From Sulfurimonas sp. RIFCSPLOWO2_12_36_12 (lineage in GTDB: Bacteria; Campylobacterota; Campylobacteria; Campylobacterales; Sulfurimonadaceae), in assembly GCA_001829675.1 (NCBI GenBank), contig MIBZ01000026.1, positions 1 to 64,000 on the forward strand: DNA of 64,000 bases. The letters run 5' to 3'. The position numbers and the translations under genes were made by a program. Every line of letters starts with the position of its first letter. Position 1 is the stretch's first letter. Below are positions 35,588 through 44,926 of this stretch, piece after piece. The notes below the pieces were generated by a model. The model made no database searches and was not told where the DNA came from. It saw only the letters and a program-made list of their open reading frames with translations.

Positions 35588-37827
35588 AAAAGATGAATTT
35601 TTTAGAATTAATAACAAAATATAAAATAGTTATACCTCTTATACAAAGAGATTATGCACAAGGTAGAGTTAAAGAAAAGGAAAAAGCTGAGAAGTTTTTA
35701 GAGAGCCTGAATAATGGTTTAAATATTGGATTAAATTTAGATTTTATTTATGGACAAGTAGAGAAAGAAATTTTTACACCACTAGATGGTCAACAAAGAT
35801 TAACTACCTTATTTTTAATGCATTGGTATCTTTCTTTAGAAAACAAATATTTGGATGTATTAGAAAAGTTCACTTACGAAGTTAGAAGTTCATCAACAGA
35901 TTTTATTAAAGAGCTAACAAAAAAATCTAATTTTTCTAAACTTACAAAAGATGAAATAGTGAAAAATATTGAAAATAGCAATTGGTTCTTTTTGTCTTGG
36001 AAACACGACCCAACAGTTGTAGCGATACTTAACATGTTAAATTTAATTGAAGAGAAATTTAAAAAAACAACTCTAGCAGAACTTGAAAAAATAACTTTTG
36101 AATTTTTAAATCTTGATGAATTTAAATTAACAGATGAACTTTATGTAAAAATGAATGCAAGAGGACAGCCTCTTACGAAATTTGAAAATTTTAAAGCAGA
36201 ATTTTTAGATTTAGATTTTTTAAAATCAAACAACGAAAAGAAAAATGAAATAGCATCAAAATTAGACAATCATTGGCTTAATATTTTTTGGAATATTGCA
36301 AAAGCAGAATCAAAAGAAAATATTTCAAGAGCTCCTAAAATATCTGATGATAAATTTTATAATTTTTTTGAGAATCTAACTCTTTTTTTTGATTTAGATA
36401 ATTTAGAATCAATTGAACAATCAAATTTATTGAAATTCAAATTTTCAGAATTGCATGTAAAAAATATTGAAACTATTTTAGATTGTCTTATTAATTATAA
36501 AGAAAATGATGTTTACACCATTAGAGAAATAGATATTTTTCAAGATTTTTTAAAACCTTACATTAAAAATGATGCAAAACAAAGTGTCAGTTATGAACAT
36601 AGAGCTAGATTTTATGGACTAACGCAATTTTTCGTAAAAGTAGGATGTGTATCTGATGAAAATAAAGAAATATTTAAGAGTTGGATGCGAGTTAATTTGA
36701 ATTTAATTAATAATACCGCATTTAATAATATAGATAATTTTAAAAATCTAATTTTTATTATCAATAGATTAAGTGAAAATATTACTGATGTCTATACACA
36801 CATTAAAACAATTACACTAAAAAATGAATCAGAACAATTTACAGAGGAGAAGTTAAAAGCAGGATTGATTATTTCTGATTTATCTTTAAATTGGGAAGAG
36901 GAGTTTATAAAAGCAGAAAAACATTGGTATCTTGATGGACAAGTGAGATTTTTAATTGAATTTGCAGACAATATTTTAGATAATTTTATCGAATACAGAG
37001 ATAATTTTTTTACACTATTTGATAAAAATAAAATTTTTCAAGAACCTAACAATAATGATAATATCTCTTATCAAACAATAATTCATAGAGCTTTACTCAC
37101 TTATGGAAATTATTTACCAAAGCATGGGAATAGTGATAAATTTACATTTTGTGATTATGATAATCGTTTGAGGGTAAAAAATGAAAATTGGAGGCAAGTC
37201 TTTAAAAGCGAAGATAAATATTTTCAAAAATTATTAGCTGGATTAACTAATGCTGATGTAGAAACTCTTCTAAAATCACAAATTAAAGCTTATCCGATTG
37301 ATTGTAATGATTGGAAATTATATTGTATCAATCCAACCGATGATTTTGAGGTTATCTCAAGAGCTAAGCATTACCAAATAAAATTTATAGATGAAGATGA
37401 AATCTATTTAAATAGAGGCAATACAGAGAAAACTAGTTGGCAGTGGGCAAGGGTGAGTGAATTGTATAGTTATTATTTATATTTACAATATTTTCAAGGC
37501 AATACAATAGAACCTTTTACTGAGATTGAGTATTGGGATTCAAGTTCACCAAAAGAGGAAGCTCCTTGTATCGTTTTGAATAAATGGTATTATCAAAAGA
37601 ACCATATTTTTGATATAGCAATTTACTATGTCAAAGGTTTTCATATTGTATTTCGTAATAGAAATGGGAATTCATTACCAGCAAATATTACAACTATTCT
37701 TCGAGCGAATGATTTTGAAGATAATGATAATGACTACACTTATAAAGAAGTAATTGAACTCTGTAGTTACAAAGTAATAATGGGGATAGTTAAAAAGCTC
37801 TGTTGTGAACTAGTAGAGCAAGAATGA
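35584..37827 (+). CDS. DUF262 protein, second of pair
   Basis: 747 aa. DUF262 signature at the start (YKIVIPLIQRDYAQGRVKEK, then FTPLDGQQRLTTLFLMHWYL). The rest, about 550 residues, is mostly helical and AT-rich, with no HNH motif visible. Probably the partner of the preceding DUF262-DUF1524 protein. It overlaps both neighbours by 4 bases, so the three genes are translated together. Confidence 0.85.
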   Translation: MKKMNFLELITKYKIVIPLIQRDYAQGRVKEKEKAEKFLESLNNGLNIGLNLDFIYGQVEKEIFTPLDGQQRLTTLFLMHWYLSLENKYLDVLEKFTYEVRSSSTDFIKELTKKSNFSKLTKDEIVKNIENSNWFFLSWKHDPTVVAILNMLNLIEEKFKKTTLAELEKITFEFLNLDEFKLTDELYVKMNARGQPLTKFENFKAEFLDLDFLKSNNEKKNEIASKLDNHWLNIFWNIAKAESKENISRAPKISDDKFYNFFENLTLFFDLDNLESIEQSNLLKFKFSELHVKNIETILDCLINYKENDVYTIREIDIFQDFLKPYIKNDAKQSVSYEHRARFYGLTQFFVKVGCVSDENKEIFKSWMRVNLNLINNTAFNNIDNFKNLIFIINRLSENITDVYTHIKTITLKNESEQFTEEKLKAGLIISDLSLNWEEEFIKAEKHWYLDGQVRFLIEFADNILDNFIEYRDNFFTLFDKNKIFQEPNNNDNISYQTIIHRALLTYGNYLPKHGNSDKFTFCDYDNRLRVKNENWRQVFKSEDKYFQKLLAGLTNADVETLLKSQIKAYPIDCNDWKLYCINPTDDFEVISRAKHYQIKFIDEDEIYLNRGNTEKTSWQWARVSELYSYYLYLQYFQGNTIEPFTEIEYWDSSSPKEEAPCIVLNKWYYQKNHIFDIAIYYVKGFHIVFRNRNGNSLPANITTILRANDFEDNDNDYTYKEVIELCSYKVIMGIVKKLCCELVEQE

Positions 37828-39299
37828 CCCTCTCCAAATCCCAATACATCAGAGCACTGCAATGCTACAAATCTATCTGGCTTCATAAACACGCTCCAGA
37901 GCTTAGAACAAAGCCAAACAAGCAGCAGGAGTCGCTTTTTAACACTGGCTATCAGGTGGGTGACTATGCAAAAGAGCTCTTTTTGGGTGGTGTTGAGGTG
38001 GAGTTTGACGCCGATGATTTTGGCGGTATGGCGGCTAAGACAAAAGAGCTTATCGCACTTAAAACACCGGTGATTTACGAGGCGACATTTAAAGAGAAAA
38101 ACATATTTGCCATGGCGGATATTTTGGTGCTAAATGATAACGGTTTTTATGACATCTATGAAGTAAAAGCGAGTACGGAAGTCAAGGAGTATCATCTGAA
38201 TGATGCCGCTATTCAGTATTATGCGCTTAGCGGTGCCATAAATATTGGCAGGGTTTACATTGTTCATATCAACAACAAGTACATCAAAAATGGCGAGATA
38301 ATCCCGCATGAGCTATTTAGCATAACCGATGTTACCGATGAGGCAAAAAAGAGGCAGTGCAAAATAGATGACACTTTGGCTGAGATAGAGAGCGTTCTTG
38401 ATGGAGATATGCCAAATATTGACATTGGTGCGCACTGCTCCAATCCCAACGAATGCGACTTTCAAAACCACTGCTGGGCGCATGTGCCGAAAATCTCCAT
38501 CTTTAATCTCTACCGCATTAACGGCAGCAAAAAGTTTGAACTCTACAAAAACAAGGTGCTTCTGCTTGATGATATTCCCGATGATTTTAAACTCACATCG
38601 ACGCAAAAGCTTCAAGTCGGTACGCTAAAAAGCGGCGAAGTGCATATAGACAAAGCGGTTATTGAGAGATTTATCCAAAAAGTTTCATATCCTATAAACT
38701 ACTTTGACTTTGAGACTTTTCAAAATCCAATCCCGCGCTTTGATGGACAAAGACCGTATATGCAGATACCGTTTCAATACTCCCTGCATATAGAAAATGA
38801 AAATGGCGAAATTCTTCATAAAGAGTTTTTGGGAGATGAGAACAGCGACCCAAGAGAAGCTCTGATAAAACAGATGCTTAGAGACATCACCCCGCACGGG
38901 AGCATAATGGCGTATAACCAATCGTTTGAGATTTCACGCATCAAAGAGCTTACTTTGGCATTTCCTGCATATCATGATGAACTTATGGCGCTTGTTCCTC
39001 GTTTTGTGGATTTGATAGAGCCATTCCGCGGACTTGGCTACTATCATCCGGCTTTTAACGGCAGTTTTTCCATAAAGTCTGTTCTTCCTGCCATGTTTGC
39101 AAATGACCCTGAACTTGACTATAAAAAGCTCGGAAGTGTTCAAAACGGAGGCGACGCGATGGATGTTTTTGCAAATCTTTATCTCTTAAGAGACAAATCA
39201 AAACGAGAAGAGATAAGAGCGGATTTACTTGCATACTGCAAGCTTGACACTTTGGCGATGGTTAGGGTTTTTGAAAAATTAAAAGGAATTGTTTTATAA
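37824..39299 (+). CDS. DUF2779 protein: Cas4-like nuclease fused to DEDD exonuclease
   Basis: 491 aa. The N-terminal half is PD-(D/E)XK-like (AMADILVLN; YDIYEVKAS) with a Cas4-type cysteine set (C near residue 13, then CSNPNECDFQNHC). The C-terminal half is a DnaQ/RNase D-like 3'-5' exonuclease with DEDD residues (NYFDFETF, MAYNQSFEISR, LAYCKLDTLAM). Base composition is much higher in GC than the DUF262 genes, so it may be an older resident joined by an AT-rich pair. Defence DNA processing is inferred. Confidence 0.82.
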   Translation: MTLSKSQYIRALQCYKSIWLHKHAPELRTKPNKQQESLFNTGYQVGDYAKELFLGGVEVEFDADDFGGMAAKTKELIALKTPVIYEATFKEKNIFAMADILVLNDNGFYDIYEVKASTEVKEYHLNDAAIQYYALSGAINIGRVYIVHINNKYIKNGEIIPHELFSITDVTDEAKKRQCKIDDTLAEIESVLDGDMPNIDIGAHCSNPNECDFQNHCWAHVPKISIFNLYRINGSKKFELYKNKVLLLDDIPDDFKLTSTQKLQVGTLKSGEVHIDKAVIERFIQKVSYPINYFDFETFQNPIPRFDGQRPYMQIPFQYSLHIENENGEILHKEFLGDENSDPREALIKQMLRDITPHGSIMAYNQSFEISRIKELTLAFPAYHDELMALVPRFVDLIEPFRGLGYYHPAFNGSFSIKSVLPAMFANDPELDYKKLGSVQNGGDAMDVFANLYLLRDKSKREEIRADLLAYCKLDTLAMVRVFEKLKGIVL

Positions 39300-39309
39300 A
39301 ATAAAGCAA

Positions 39310-39326
39310 CCAGACATAAAGCTGTC
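39310..39326 (+). promoter_or_regulatory. Family A motif, site f
   Basis: CCAGACATAAAGCTGTC, 10 bases after the DUF2779 stop and 48 before the LRR2 ATG. TATACT follows 17 bases after CATAAA, so CATAAA could stand as a -35. Confidence 0.8.
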
Positions 39327-39373
39327 AAACTACTTCCTATACTTCTAGTATCAAAAAATCAGGGGTATGTAAA

Positions 39374-39865
39374 ATGATTAAAAAATATACAAAATTAAAA
39401 GTGCTTCTTTCTTGGGCTGACGAACAACAACTCTCAGCGGAGACTTTTCCTCGTAATCTTGATAAACTGCTATCTCTAAGTGAGCTAAATTTGCACGCAA
39501 TAGGGCTTAGTTTTATTCCCTCTGAAATAGGTGTATTGCAAAATCTTAAAAAACTCTATTTGTCAGATAACAATTTAGTTTCACTTCCAGATGAAATTTG
39601 TGATTTGAAAAAATTAGAAATTTTATGGATACAAAACAATAAAATCAAAGCACTACCGGATGAAATATCAAGCCTATTGCTGCTTGAAGATTTGATAGCA
39701 TTTGATAACAGACTTGAAGCTCTACCAAAATCAATAGCAAATATGCCAAGTTTAAAAGCACTGTTTTTACATAACAATTGCCTAAATTCAGCATTTATAG
39801 AGAGTGAGTTTGAATCCATTAAAAACACTCTTGATTATTTTAGTACACACGATCAAAATAGTTAA
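39374..39865 (+). CDS. Leucine-rich-repeat protein (LRR2)
   Basis: 163 aa, nearly all LRR: units near IPSEIGVLQNLKKLYLSDN, LPDEICDLKKLEILWIQNN, LPDEISSLLLLEDLIAFDN and LPKSIANMPSLKALFLHNN. No signal peptide. It is 20 bases upstream of the sirtuin gene, and the pair probably works together. Shorter than LRR1 and lacking its N-terminal region. Confidence 0.85.
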   Translation: MIKKYTKLKVLLSWADEQQLSAETFPRNLDKLLSLSELNLHAIGLSFIPSEIGVLQNLKKLYLSDNNLVSLPDEICDLKKLEILWIQNNKIKALPDEISSLLLLEDLIAFDNRLEALPKSIANMPSLKALFLHNNCLNSAFIESEFESIKNTLDYFSTHDQNS

Positions 39866-39885
39866 AATCAGAACAAGGTTTAGAG

Positions 39886-40725
39886 ATGTTTAAATATGAA
39901 GATATTGTTGAAAATATAGAAAAAGCAAAAGAGATAGTCCAAGAAGCAACCGCAATTCTTATAACCGCCGGTGCGGGGATGGGAGTGGATAGCGGGTTGC
40001 CGGATTTTCGCGGTAATGAGGGGTTTTGGAAGTCATATCCGCCTATGAAAAAACTTAATATCTCTTTTTCTCAAATGGCAAATCCTAAGTGGTTTAAAGA
40101 AAATCCTGCTTTTGCGTGGGGATTTTATGGACATAGACTAAATCTATACAGAAAAACAGTTCCGCATAATGGATTTAAAATATTATTGGATTTAGTCCAG
40201 TCAAAAAAAGACGGCTATTTTATTTTTACCTCCAATGTAGATGGACAGTTTCAAAAAGCCCTCTTTGATGAGAGCAAAATAGTTGAGTGCCACGGGTCTA
40301 TCCATCATAATCAGTGTTTAGCGAGATGCCCTCAAGATGTCTGGTGTAATAAAGATGAGATAGTAGAGATAGATGAAGATAATTTTCTGGCAAAAGAGCC
40401 GCTTCCAAAATGCCCAAACTGTGGCTCACTCGCTAGACCAAATATATTGATGTTTGGTGATTTTGGCTGGAATTTTAGCAGGAGTGATGAACAAGATATG
40501 CGATTTAGAAAATGGCTAAAAGAGATAAGAAAAAACAGTGCCAAACTATGCATCATTGAGATAGGCGCAGGGGAGGCGATAGCAACAGTAAGAATGATGA
40601 GTGAACATATTGCAAAAATGTATAACGGCAAACTTATAAGGCTCAATCCAAATGACTACAAAGTGGACTACAAACACATTGGACTGCCTCTTGGAGGACT
40701 TGAGGGGATAACGAAGATATGTTAG
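39886..40725 (+). CDS. Sirtuin (Sir2-family NAD-dependent deacylase)
   Basis: 279 aa. NAD site ITAGAGMGVDSGLPDFRGN; TSNVDGQF; catalytic His in ECHGSIHHN; Zn cysteines CLARC and CPNC. The full set suggests an active deacylase; some Sir2 defence proteins instead destroy NAD. Position next to an LRR gene, in an island and behind site f, suggests a defence role, which is inference. Confidence 0.9.
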   Translation: MFKYEDIVENIEKAKEIVQEATAILITAGAGMGVDSGLPDFRGNEGFWKSYPPMKKLNISFSQMANPKWFKENPAFAWGFYGHRLNLYRKTVPHNGFKILLDLVQSKKDGYFIFTSNVDGQFQKALFDESKIVECHGSIHHNQCLARCPQDVWCNKDEIVEIDEDNFLAKEPLPKCPNCGSLARPNILMFGDFGWNFSRSDEQDMRFRKWLKEIRKNSAKLCIIEIGAGEAIATVRMMSEHIAKMYNGKLIRLNPNDYKVDYKHIGLPLGGLEGITKIC

Positions 40726-40733
40726 GCTGAAAT

Positions 40734-40877
40734 TTATAGAGTTGTCAAAAACAGATCCACACTCTGTATCTCCACGCCCTCAGCTCTCTCATTTACATCA
40801 TAAGTGATAAGCGTAAAACCCCTATAAACTTCTTGATTTAGCCAATGCTGGCTGTCTTCTAATAGAATTGAATCCAT
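40734..40877 (-). CDS. 47-aa protein downstream of WYL2
   Basis: I chose the ATG at 40877 because AAGGA lies 6 bases upstream; a longer reading to 40967 overlaps the WYL2 stop. No family recognised (YRGFTLITYDVNERAEGVEI). It may be a coupled small product or a remnant. Confidence 0.45.
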   Translation of the reverse strand: MDSILLEDSQHWLNQEVYRGFTLITYDVNERAEGVEIQSVDLFLTTL

Positions 40878-40963
40878 TTTATTTCCTTGTATATGGAATG
40901 TATTCCTTATATCATAAAATATTTGGATAATACAATCTATATTTTGATGTACATCTAACCATA

Positions 40964-41899
40964 TCATTTTGGCAAATATTCTAAGAGCATCTTCTCAAAT
41001 TCTTTTTGTATTTCTTCCGGCTCTATAACTCGGATTGAGGGCATCCAGTATTTCAGGAGTGGATAAATCTCATCATCACTCGTTACTTTTAGCACCATCT
41101 CAGCACTGCCGTCTGGCTTTTTGTAGAGCTTTTGATTTTTAGAGATGGGTTTGCGCTCAAAATAAACCACAACACTTGCATCCACCCACAATATAACCTC
41201 GTAAGGCTTGGCACTGGTTGAAAACCATACATTGATGGAATTTTCCAGCCGCTCAATTATTTCAGGATTGTGCTTAAAAGGCGTATCACTGATTTCACAA
41301 CTGCTTATGGATTTGATATAAAACTTTTTAGTATAGTTGTTGTGTTGTGCAAGCAGATACCAAAATCCCTCGTAAACAATTACCTTAATCGGTCGAACAT
41401 TGGTGTACTTTTTTGGTTTTTTTTCACCATAAGGGGTGTAGGAGATGCTTACTTCATGCTTTTGATTGATTGCTTTTTCAAGATGCATAACAATGTCAAA
41501 TTTATTCCCTATGTCTTCAACATCTAAGCGTGTGTAATATGGGGATTTAATCTGGCGTTGCAGCCTCTCTAGGAGCGGATGAGCTTTTTTATAAAAATCA
41601 ACTCCTATGTCTTTTGCCATGCTCTCAAGCATCTCCAAAACCATCTCGCCGTCATTTTGGGCATATCTGCTCATGGGTTTACGGTAGCGTTTTTTATCTT
41701 CTCCACGCTCTATTCGTCCGGGATACATCTGCTTTAGTTTGTCAAAATCACGCTGAATGGTTTTAGAATCAACACCCCACTCTCGTGAGAGTTCACTGAT
41801 GGAAAGCTCTTCACCATTCTCAAGCCGCTCCAGTATCTCGGCATGGCGTTTGTGCTGAAGGGGGTTACCGCGTGTTCCGTAATCGGCTAAGATTGCCAT
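40964..41899 (-). CDS. WYL-domain transcriptional regulator (second)
   Basis: 311 aa. N-terminal winged HTH (GEELSISELSREWGVDSKTI), WYL domain about 140-215 (YTPYGEKKPKKYTNVRPIKV; FWYLLAQ) and a WCX-like end. Same architecture as the WYL protein at 29 kb, with the TIQRDF helix shared. Family B site 41944-41958 lies 45 bases upstream of its ATG, pointing to autoregulation, and matching sites control the 144/239-aa pair and the sigma-like/AAA+ divergon. Confidence 0.92.
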   Translation of the reverse strand: MAILADYGTRGNPLQHKRHAEILERLENGEELSISELSREWGVDSKTIQRDFDKLKQMYPGRIERGEDKKRYRKPMSRYAQNDGEMVLEMLESMAKDIGVDFYKKAHPLLERLQRQIKSPYYTRLDVEDIGNKFDIVMHLEKAINQKHEVSISYTPYGEKKPKKYTNVRPIKVIVYEGFWYLLAQHNNYTKKFYIKSISSCEISDTPFKHNPEIIERLENSINVWFSTSAKPYEVILWVDASVVVYFERKPISKNQKLYKKPDGSAEMVLKVTSDDEIYPLLKYWMPSIRVIEPEEIQKEFEKMLLEYLPK

Positions 41900-41943
41900 G
41901 GTGCCTCTTTGTTGAATATGTTGGGTTATTATAGCGGGTTGAG

Positions 41944-41958
41944 GGACAAATTGTGTCT
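41944..41958. promoter_or_regulatory. Family B operator, site 1 (GGACA-N5-TGTCT)
   Basis: GGACAAATTGTGTCT, in the divergent region between WYL2 and the PD-(D/E)XK gene. Extra half-sites (GTGTACTGTCAC) follow at once. Confidence 0.75.
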
Positions 41959-42017
41959 GTGTACTGTCACTAATTTTAGAGTATACTGCGTGACACTAAA
42001 AGATCAGGAATATCAAT

Positions 42018-42656
42018 ATGGAAAAAGCTCTTAATGCATTTAATACAATGTCTGCAAAATATGAAAAAATATTTTCAACTGGATTTTATCCAGCTCGTCA
42101 AAGTACAGGATTTACTGAACAAAATTTAGTACATAGTTATGTAAATGCACTTATTAAAACACTAGGTGATGATTCCTTTGAATGGCTTGAATTCCCATGG
42201 AAAGACAATAAACAACATATTGATGCCATAGTAATTTCTGAAAAAAATAATTCTATATATTATATTGAAGCTAAAAGGCTTTCTGTAGGTCAAATAAAAT
42301 TTTGGAGTTTAAGTAAAGATATAGGACGAATTAAAGAGGGATATGAAGATAAAGATAAGCATTGTCGCGACATAAAAGATGAACATAAAATGGATATTTC
42401 ACAATATAAACATATCATTGTTGCTTTAGCCGATATATGGATTGAAAAGGATTTTACAAAAAATATTTTTAACGCATGGAAAGGTGAGGAAAAATTATTA
42501 CAAAAATTTGAGGATCATCAACATCTCTCAAGTCTTTTAAAAAATAGATCAGCCTGTTTACATAAAGACTTCCAAGAAGACTATTTTTCCATAAATGAGA
42601 AAGCCGACAAGAGAATTAAAAACTATAAACTATTGATTGCAGTAGAGACTCTTTAG
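42018..42656 (+). CDS. PD-(D/E)XK-like nuclease protein
   Basis: 212 aa. Core HIDAIVISEKNNSIYYIEAKRL gives D and E-x-K spaced as in restriction-like nucleases; the rest is helical. No helicase or methylase is next to it. It diverges from WYL2 and shares its control region, so it is probably under the same operator. Target unknown. Confidence 0.7.
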   Translation: MEKALNAFNTMSAKYEKIFSTGFYPARQSTGFTEQNLVHSYVNALIKTLGDDSFEWLEFPWKDNKQHIDAIVISEKNNSIYYIEAKRLSVGQIKFWSLSKDIGRIKEGYEDKDKHCRDIKDEHKMDISQYKHIIVALADIWIEKDFTKNIFNAWKGEEKLLQKFEDHQHLSSLLKNRSACLHKDFQEDYFSINEKADKRIKNYKLLIAVETL

Positions 42657-42901
42657 GCTTATCAATCCCTAGCTGTGTAGGCGATGTTCCCATCATGCCT
42701 ACACCAAAGAAGTATTTTTTTTAAATTTTCAATAAAAGTCTAAGCGCATACCTAGACAAACTCAGTCCATTTTTTGAGTTACCATGCTGATGCTCTATTT
42801 ATTTGGACAAGAATTGGTATGACTTCATCACATCATCCATCATACAAAGTCCTAATCAAAGAAGAGCTTATTGCCCTTTACTTCTCAGATAGGGTAGCGA
42901 A
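42657..42901. other. Intergenic stretch with gene-like debris
   Basis: Short open stretches appear in several frames (for example SAYLDKLSPFFELPC and ALFIWTRIGMTSSHHPSYK) but none is long, has a clear start or matches a family I know. Likely a decayed gene. No repeat, tRNA or strong promoter seen. Confidence 0.35.
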
Positions 42902-44092
42902 TCAATATAAAAACCCAAAAAGCCAAAGGGGAATTTTGTTGCCGCTGCCTATTTCTATCTCATCTGAAACTATGTAGCTGTCTGGCAAGTCTTTGATTTG
43001 CTTATATTTTTTGTTTTTACCGCCAACTTCAAAGGTGTACTCTTCATCTATTAAAAAATCACCTCTTTTTGGAATTGAAACCTCATGGGCAGTTTTTAGC
43101 ATAGTCGCAAAAAATGTCTCTCGTATGGTGCCTATCTCAAAGCCATTGCAGTATGCGTAGTGTAAGTTTGTATTATTGAGGTATATTTTTTCCGGTTTTG
43201 TAAAGATGCCATCACCCTTTGATTTTGCACTGACTACATTTAAAACTTTTGCTTTATGAAGATAATCTAAAAATCTATAAAGCCTTTTGTAGTCATCTTT
43301 CATATCCATTTTTAAAAGTAACTCTTTGATATTTGGTGTATATGGCAGTGACTCGCATACCAATCTTACAAGCTTTTTGAGATTGACGATGTTTGAGTAT
43401 TCTATGGGAAAAACTGATGGAATATCCACCTCTATAACAGTGTTTATGGTCTCATTTAGTCTTAAAAGATAACTCTCTTTGTCCTCAAAGTAAAAAGGAT
43501 AATACCCATTTTGAATATACTCTTTATATGAGAGTCTGAGATTGAATTTTGTAAGCAGCTCATAGGCTATGTCGATGTGATTTGAAAGTATCTCTTGTAA
43601 GCTATATGATGGAAGAGCGATATTGTCGTTTAGTTCTATAAACTCTCTAAAACTCAACCCCTCAAAATGATAAACTATAGCTCTTCTGCTTAAATCAGCT
43701 TTTGCGTTGTCAATTTGCAATGCACTTGAGCCGCTAAATATCACTTTTATATCTAAGATGTCATATATCTTTTTTAGCTCTATTTCAAAGTTTTTATATT
43801 TGTGTATTTCATCTATGATGAGTATCTTGCCGTCCTCTTTTGCAAAAACTTCAGCTACTTCATAAAGAGACGGTATGTTGATAGTGTCCGCACTGATATA
43901 TAACTTTTGACTAAAAGGAAGATCTAGTTCTTTTAGATATTGTACTAAAAAAGTAGTTTTACCTACTCCTCTTGCGCCAACTATTCCTATAAGTTTTGGA
44001 TTGAAATTTATTTTGTTATAAAAATATCTTTTGTAGCTAAAGTTGTGTTTGGCAAATATTTTTCTTTGATAATCCCGTATTTCATCTAGCAT
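42902..44092 (-). CDS. AAA ATPase with DUF4143-type C-terminus
   Basis: 396 aa. P-loop GARGVGKTT and Walker B ILIIDEIHKYKNFE at the start (about 37 and 92), sensor ASN/GSS (VIFSGSSALQID), then the DUF4143 C-terminal region with an (E/D)xx...VGGK-like end (YTFEVGGKNKKYKQIKD). Families of this kind are common beside defence and toxin genes; role unclear. A distant relative is at 54035-55294. Confidence 0.85.
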   Translation of the reverse strand: MLDEIRDYQRKIFAKHNFSYKRYFYNKINFNPKLIGIVGARGVGKTTFLVQYLKELDLPFSQKLYISADTINIPSLYEVAEVFAKEDGKILIIDEIHKYKNFEIELKKIYDILDIKVIFSGSSALQIDNAKADLSRRAIVYHFEGLSFREFIELNDNIALPSYSLQEILSNHIDIAYELLTKFNLRLSYKEYIQNGYYPFYFEDKESYLLRLNETINTVIEVDIPSVFPIEYSNIVNLKKLVRLVCESLPYTPNIKELLLKMDMKDDYKRLYRFLDYLHKAKVLNVVSAKSKGDGIFTKPEKIYLNNTNLHYAYCNGFEIGTIRETFFATMLKTAHEVSIPKRGDFLIDEEYTFEVGGKNKKYKQIKDLPDSYIVSDEIEIGSGNKIPLWLFGFLY

Positions 44093-44206
44093 TTAGCCAC
44101 TCCTGCTGTAAATTTTTGAAATATTATAGCAAAATTAAATATGAAAACCTAATATTATGTATTTATTTTATATTTTTATATCCACTTATACATCATTACT
44201 GGCATC

Positions 44207-44926
44207 TCAATCCTCGATATAGTCTTTCAACCGATTTTTTTGAGTCCAAACATATCTTCTTTTCTCCTCGATTAATTTTCCCTCTTGAAAGGTGTATTCC
44301 CATCCGTTGAGATCCTCTTCGTCTTGTGCTCGTCGGTCGTATGCGACAATTACCCCGCTGAACCAGTCGGCTTTTACCTGTGTTGTATCATCAGGGTAAA
44401 AAAGACGAATATTCCTAACTCTCACACGCGCTTCATCAAGCTCTTTTTTCAACTCATCTAGTTTTTTCGGTGACATCTTGCGTGGAATAGGCACCACTTC
44501 AGGTTCATCCATTTTTCGATAGATTTCCTCTATAAGAGATTTAATTCTTTTTTTCTTTTCTTCTGATGTTAAATTTTCTTCTACTTCTTCACGATTCACC
44601 TCACTCAGTGCTCTTTCTTCTTGAGCTTTGGCAATCTCTTGAACTCTCTCCTGGGTTAAATCGTAAATCGGTTCCATACTAAATATCTGTGCGGTCTTAT
44701 GTAGTCTCATCGATCGGCTACGAAATGTTGTCAGGTATAGTTCTCTATCAATAATCGTCCATTCACATGTGTATCCTCGCCAATTTCCTGAATGAAATTC
44801 TAATGCTCCACCTCCAAAATATTGCAATAACTGACGGTCTTTTAGTACCTCATGTAAAGGAGAATCACTCACGATTGCTTGATTCGATTGTTTATGGATT
44901 AATCTGTCTTTCATTTGCATGGTCAT
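44207..44926 (-). CDS. Unknown protein, family X copy 1 (239 aa)
   Basis: No known family. It shares with the 222-aa protein at 46809-47453 the patterns WRGYTCEWTIIDRELYL, RLHKTAQIF..PI and WFSGVIVAYDR...EEDLNG. Central coiled-coil-like segment (about 95-165) rich in E, K and R. It ends a gene pair with the 144-aa protein (overlap 4 bases) behind family B site 2. A third, truncated copy of its N-terminus occurs at 46699-46779. Confidence 0.75.
   Translation of the reverse strand: MTMQMKDRLIHKQSNQAIVSDSPLHEVLKDRQLLQYFGGGALEFHSGNWRGYTCEWTIIDRELYLTTFRSRSMRLHKTAQIFSMEPIYDLTQERVQEIAKAQEERALSEVNREEVEENLTSEEKKKRIKSLIEEIYRKMDEPEVVPIPRKMSPKKLDELKKELDEARVRVRNIRLFYPDDTTQVKADWFSGVIVAYDRRAQDEEDLNGWEYTFQEGKLIEEKRRYVWTQKNRLKDYIED

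Noticed and set aside
33743-37827. Transposase or IS element as the source of the AT-rich block
   Set aside because: No transposase, terminal inverted repeats or target duplications seen; proteins are DUF262 family.
42774-42977. 67-aa open frame
   Set aside because: It runs into the convergent AAA ATPase gene, has no Shine-Dalgarno and no recognisable family; treated as debris.
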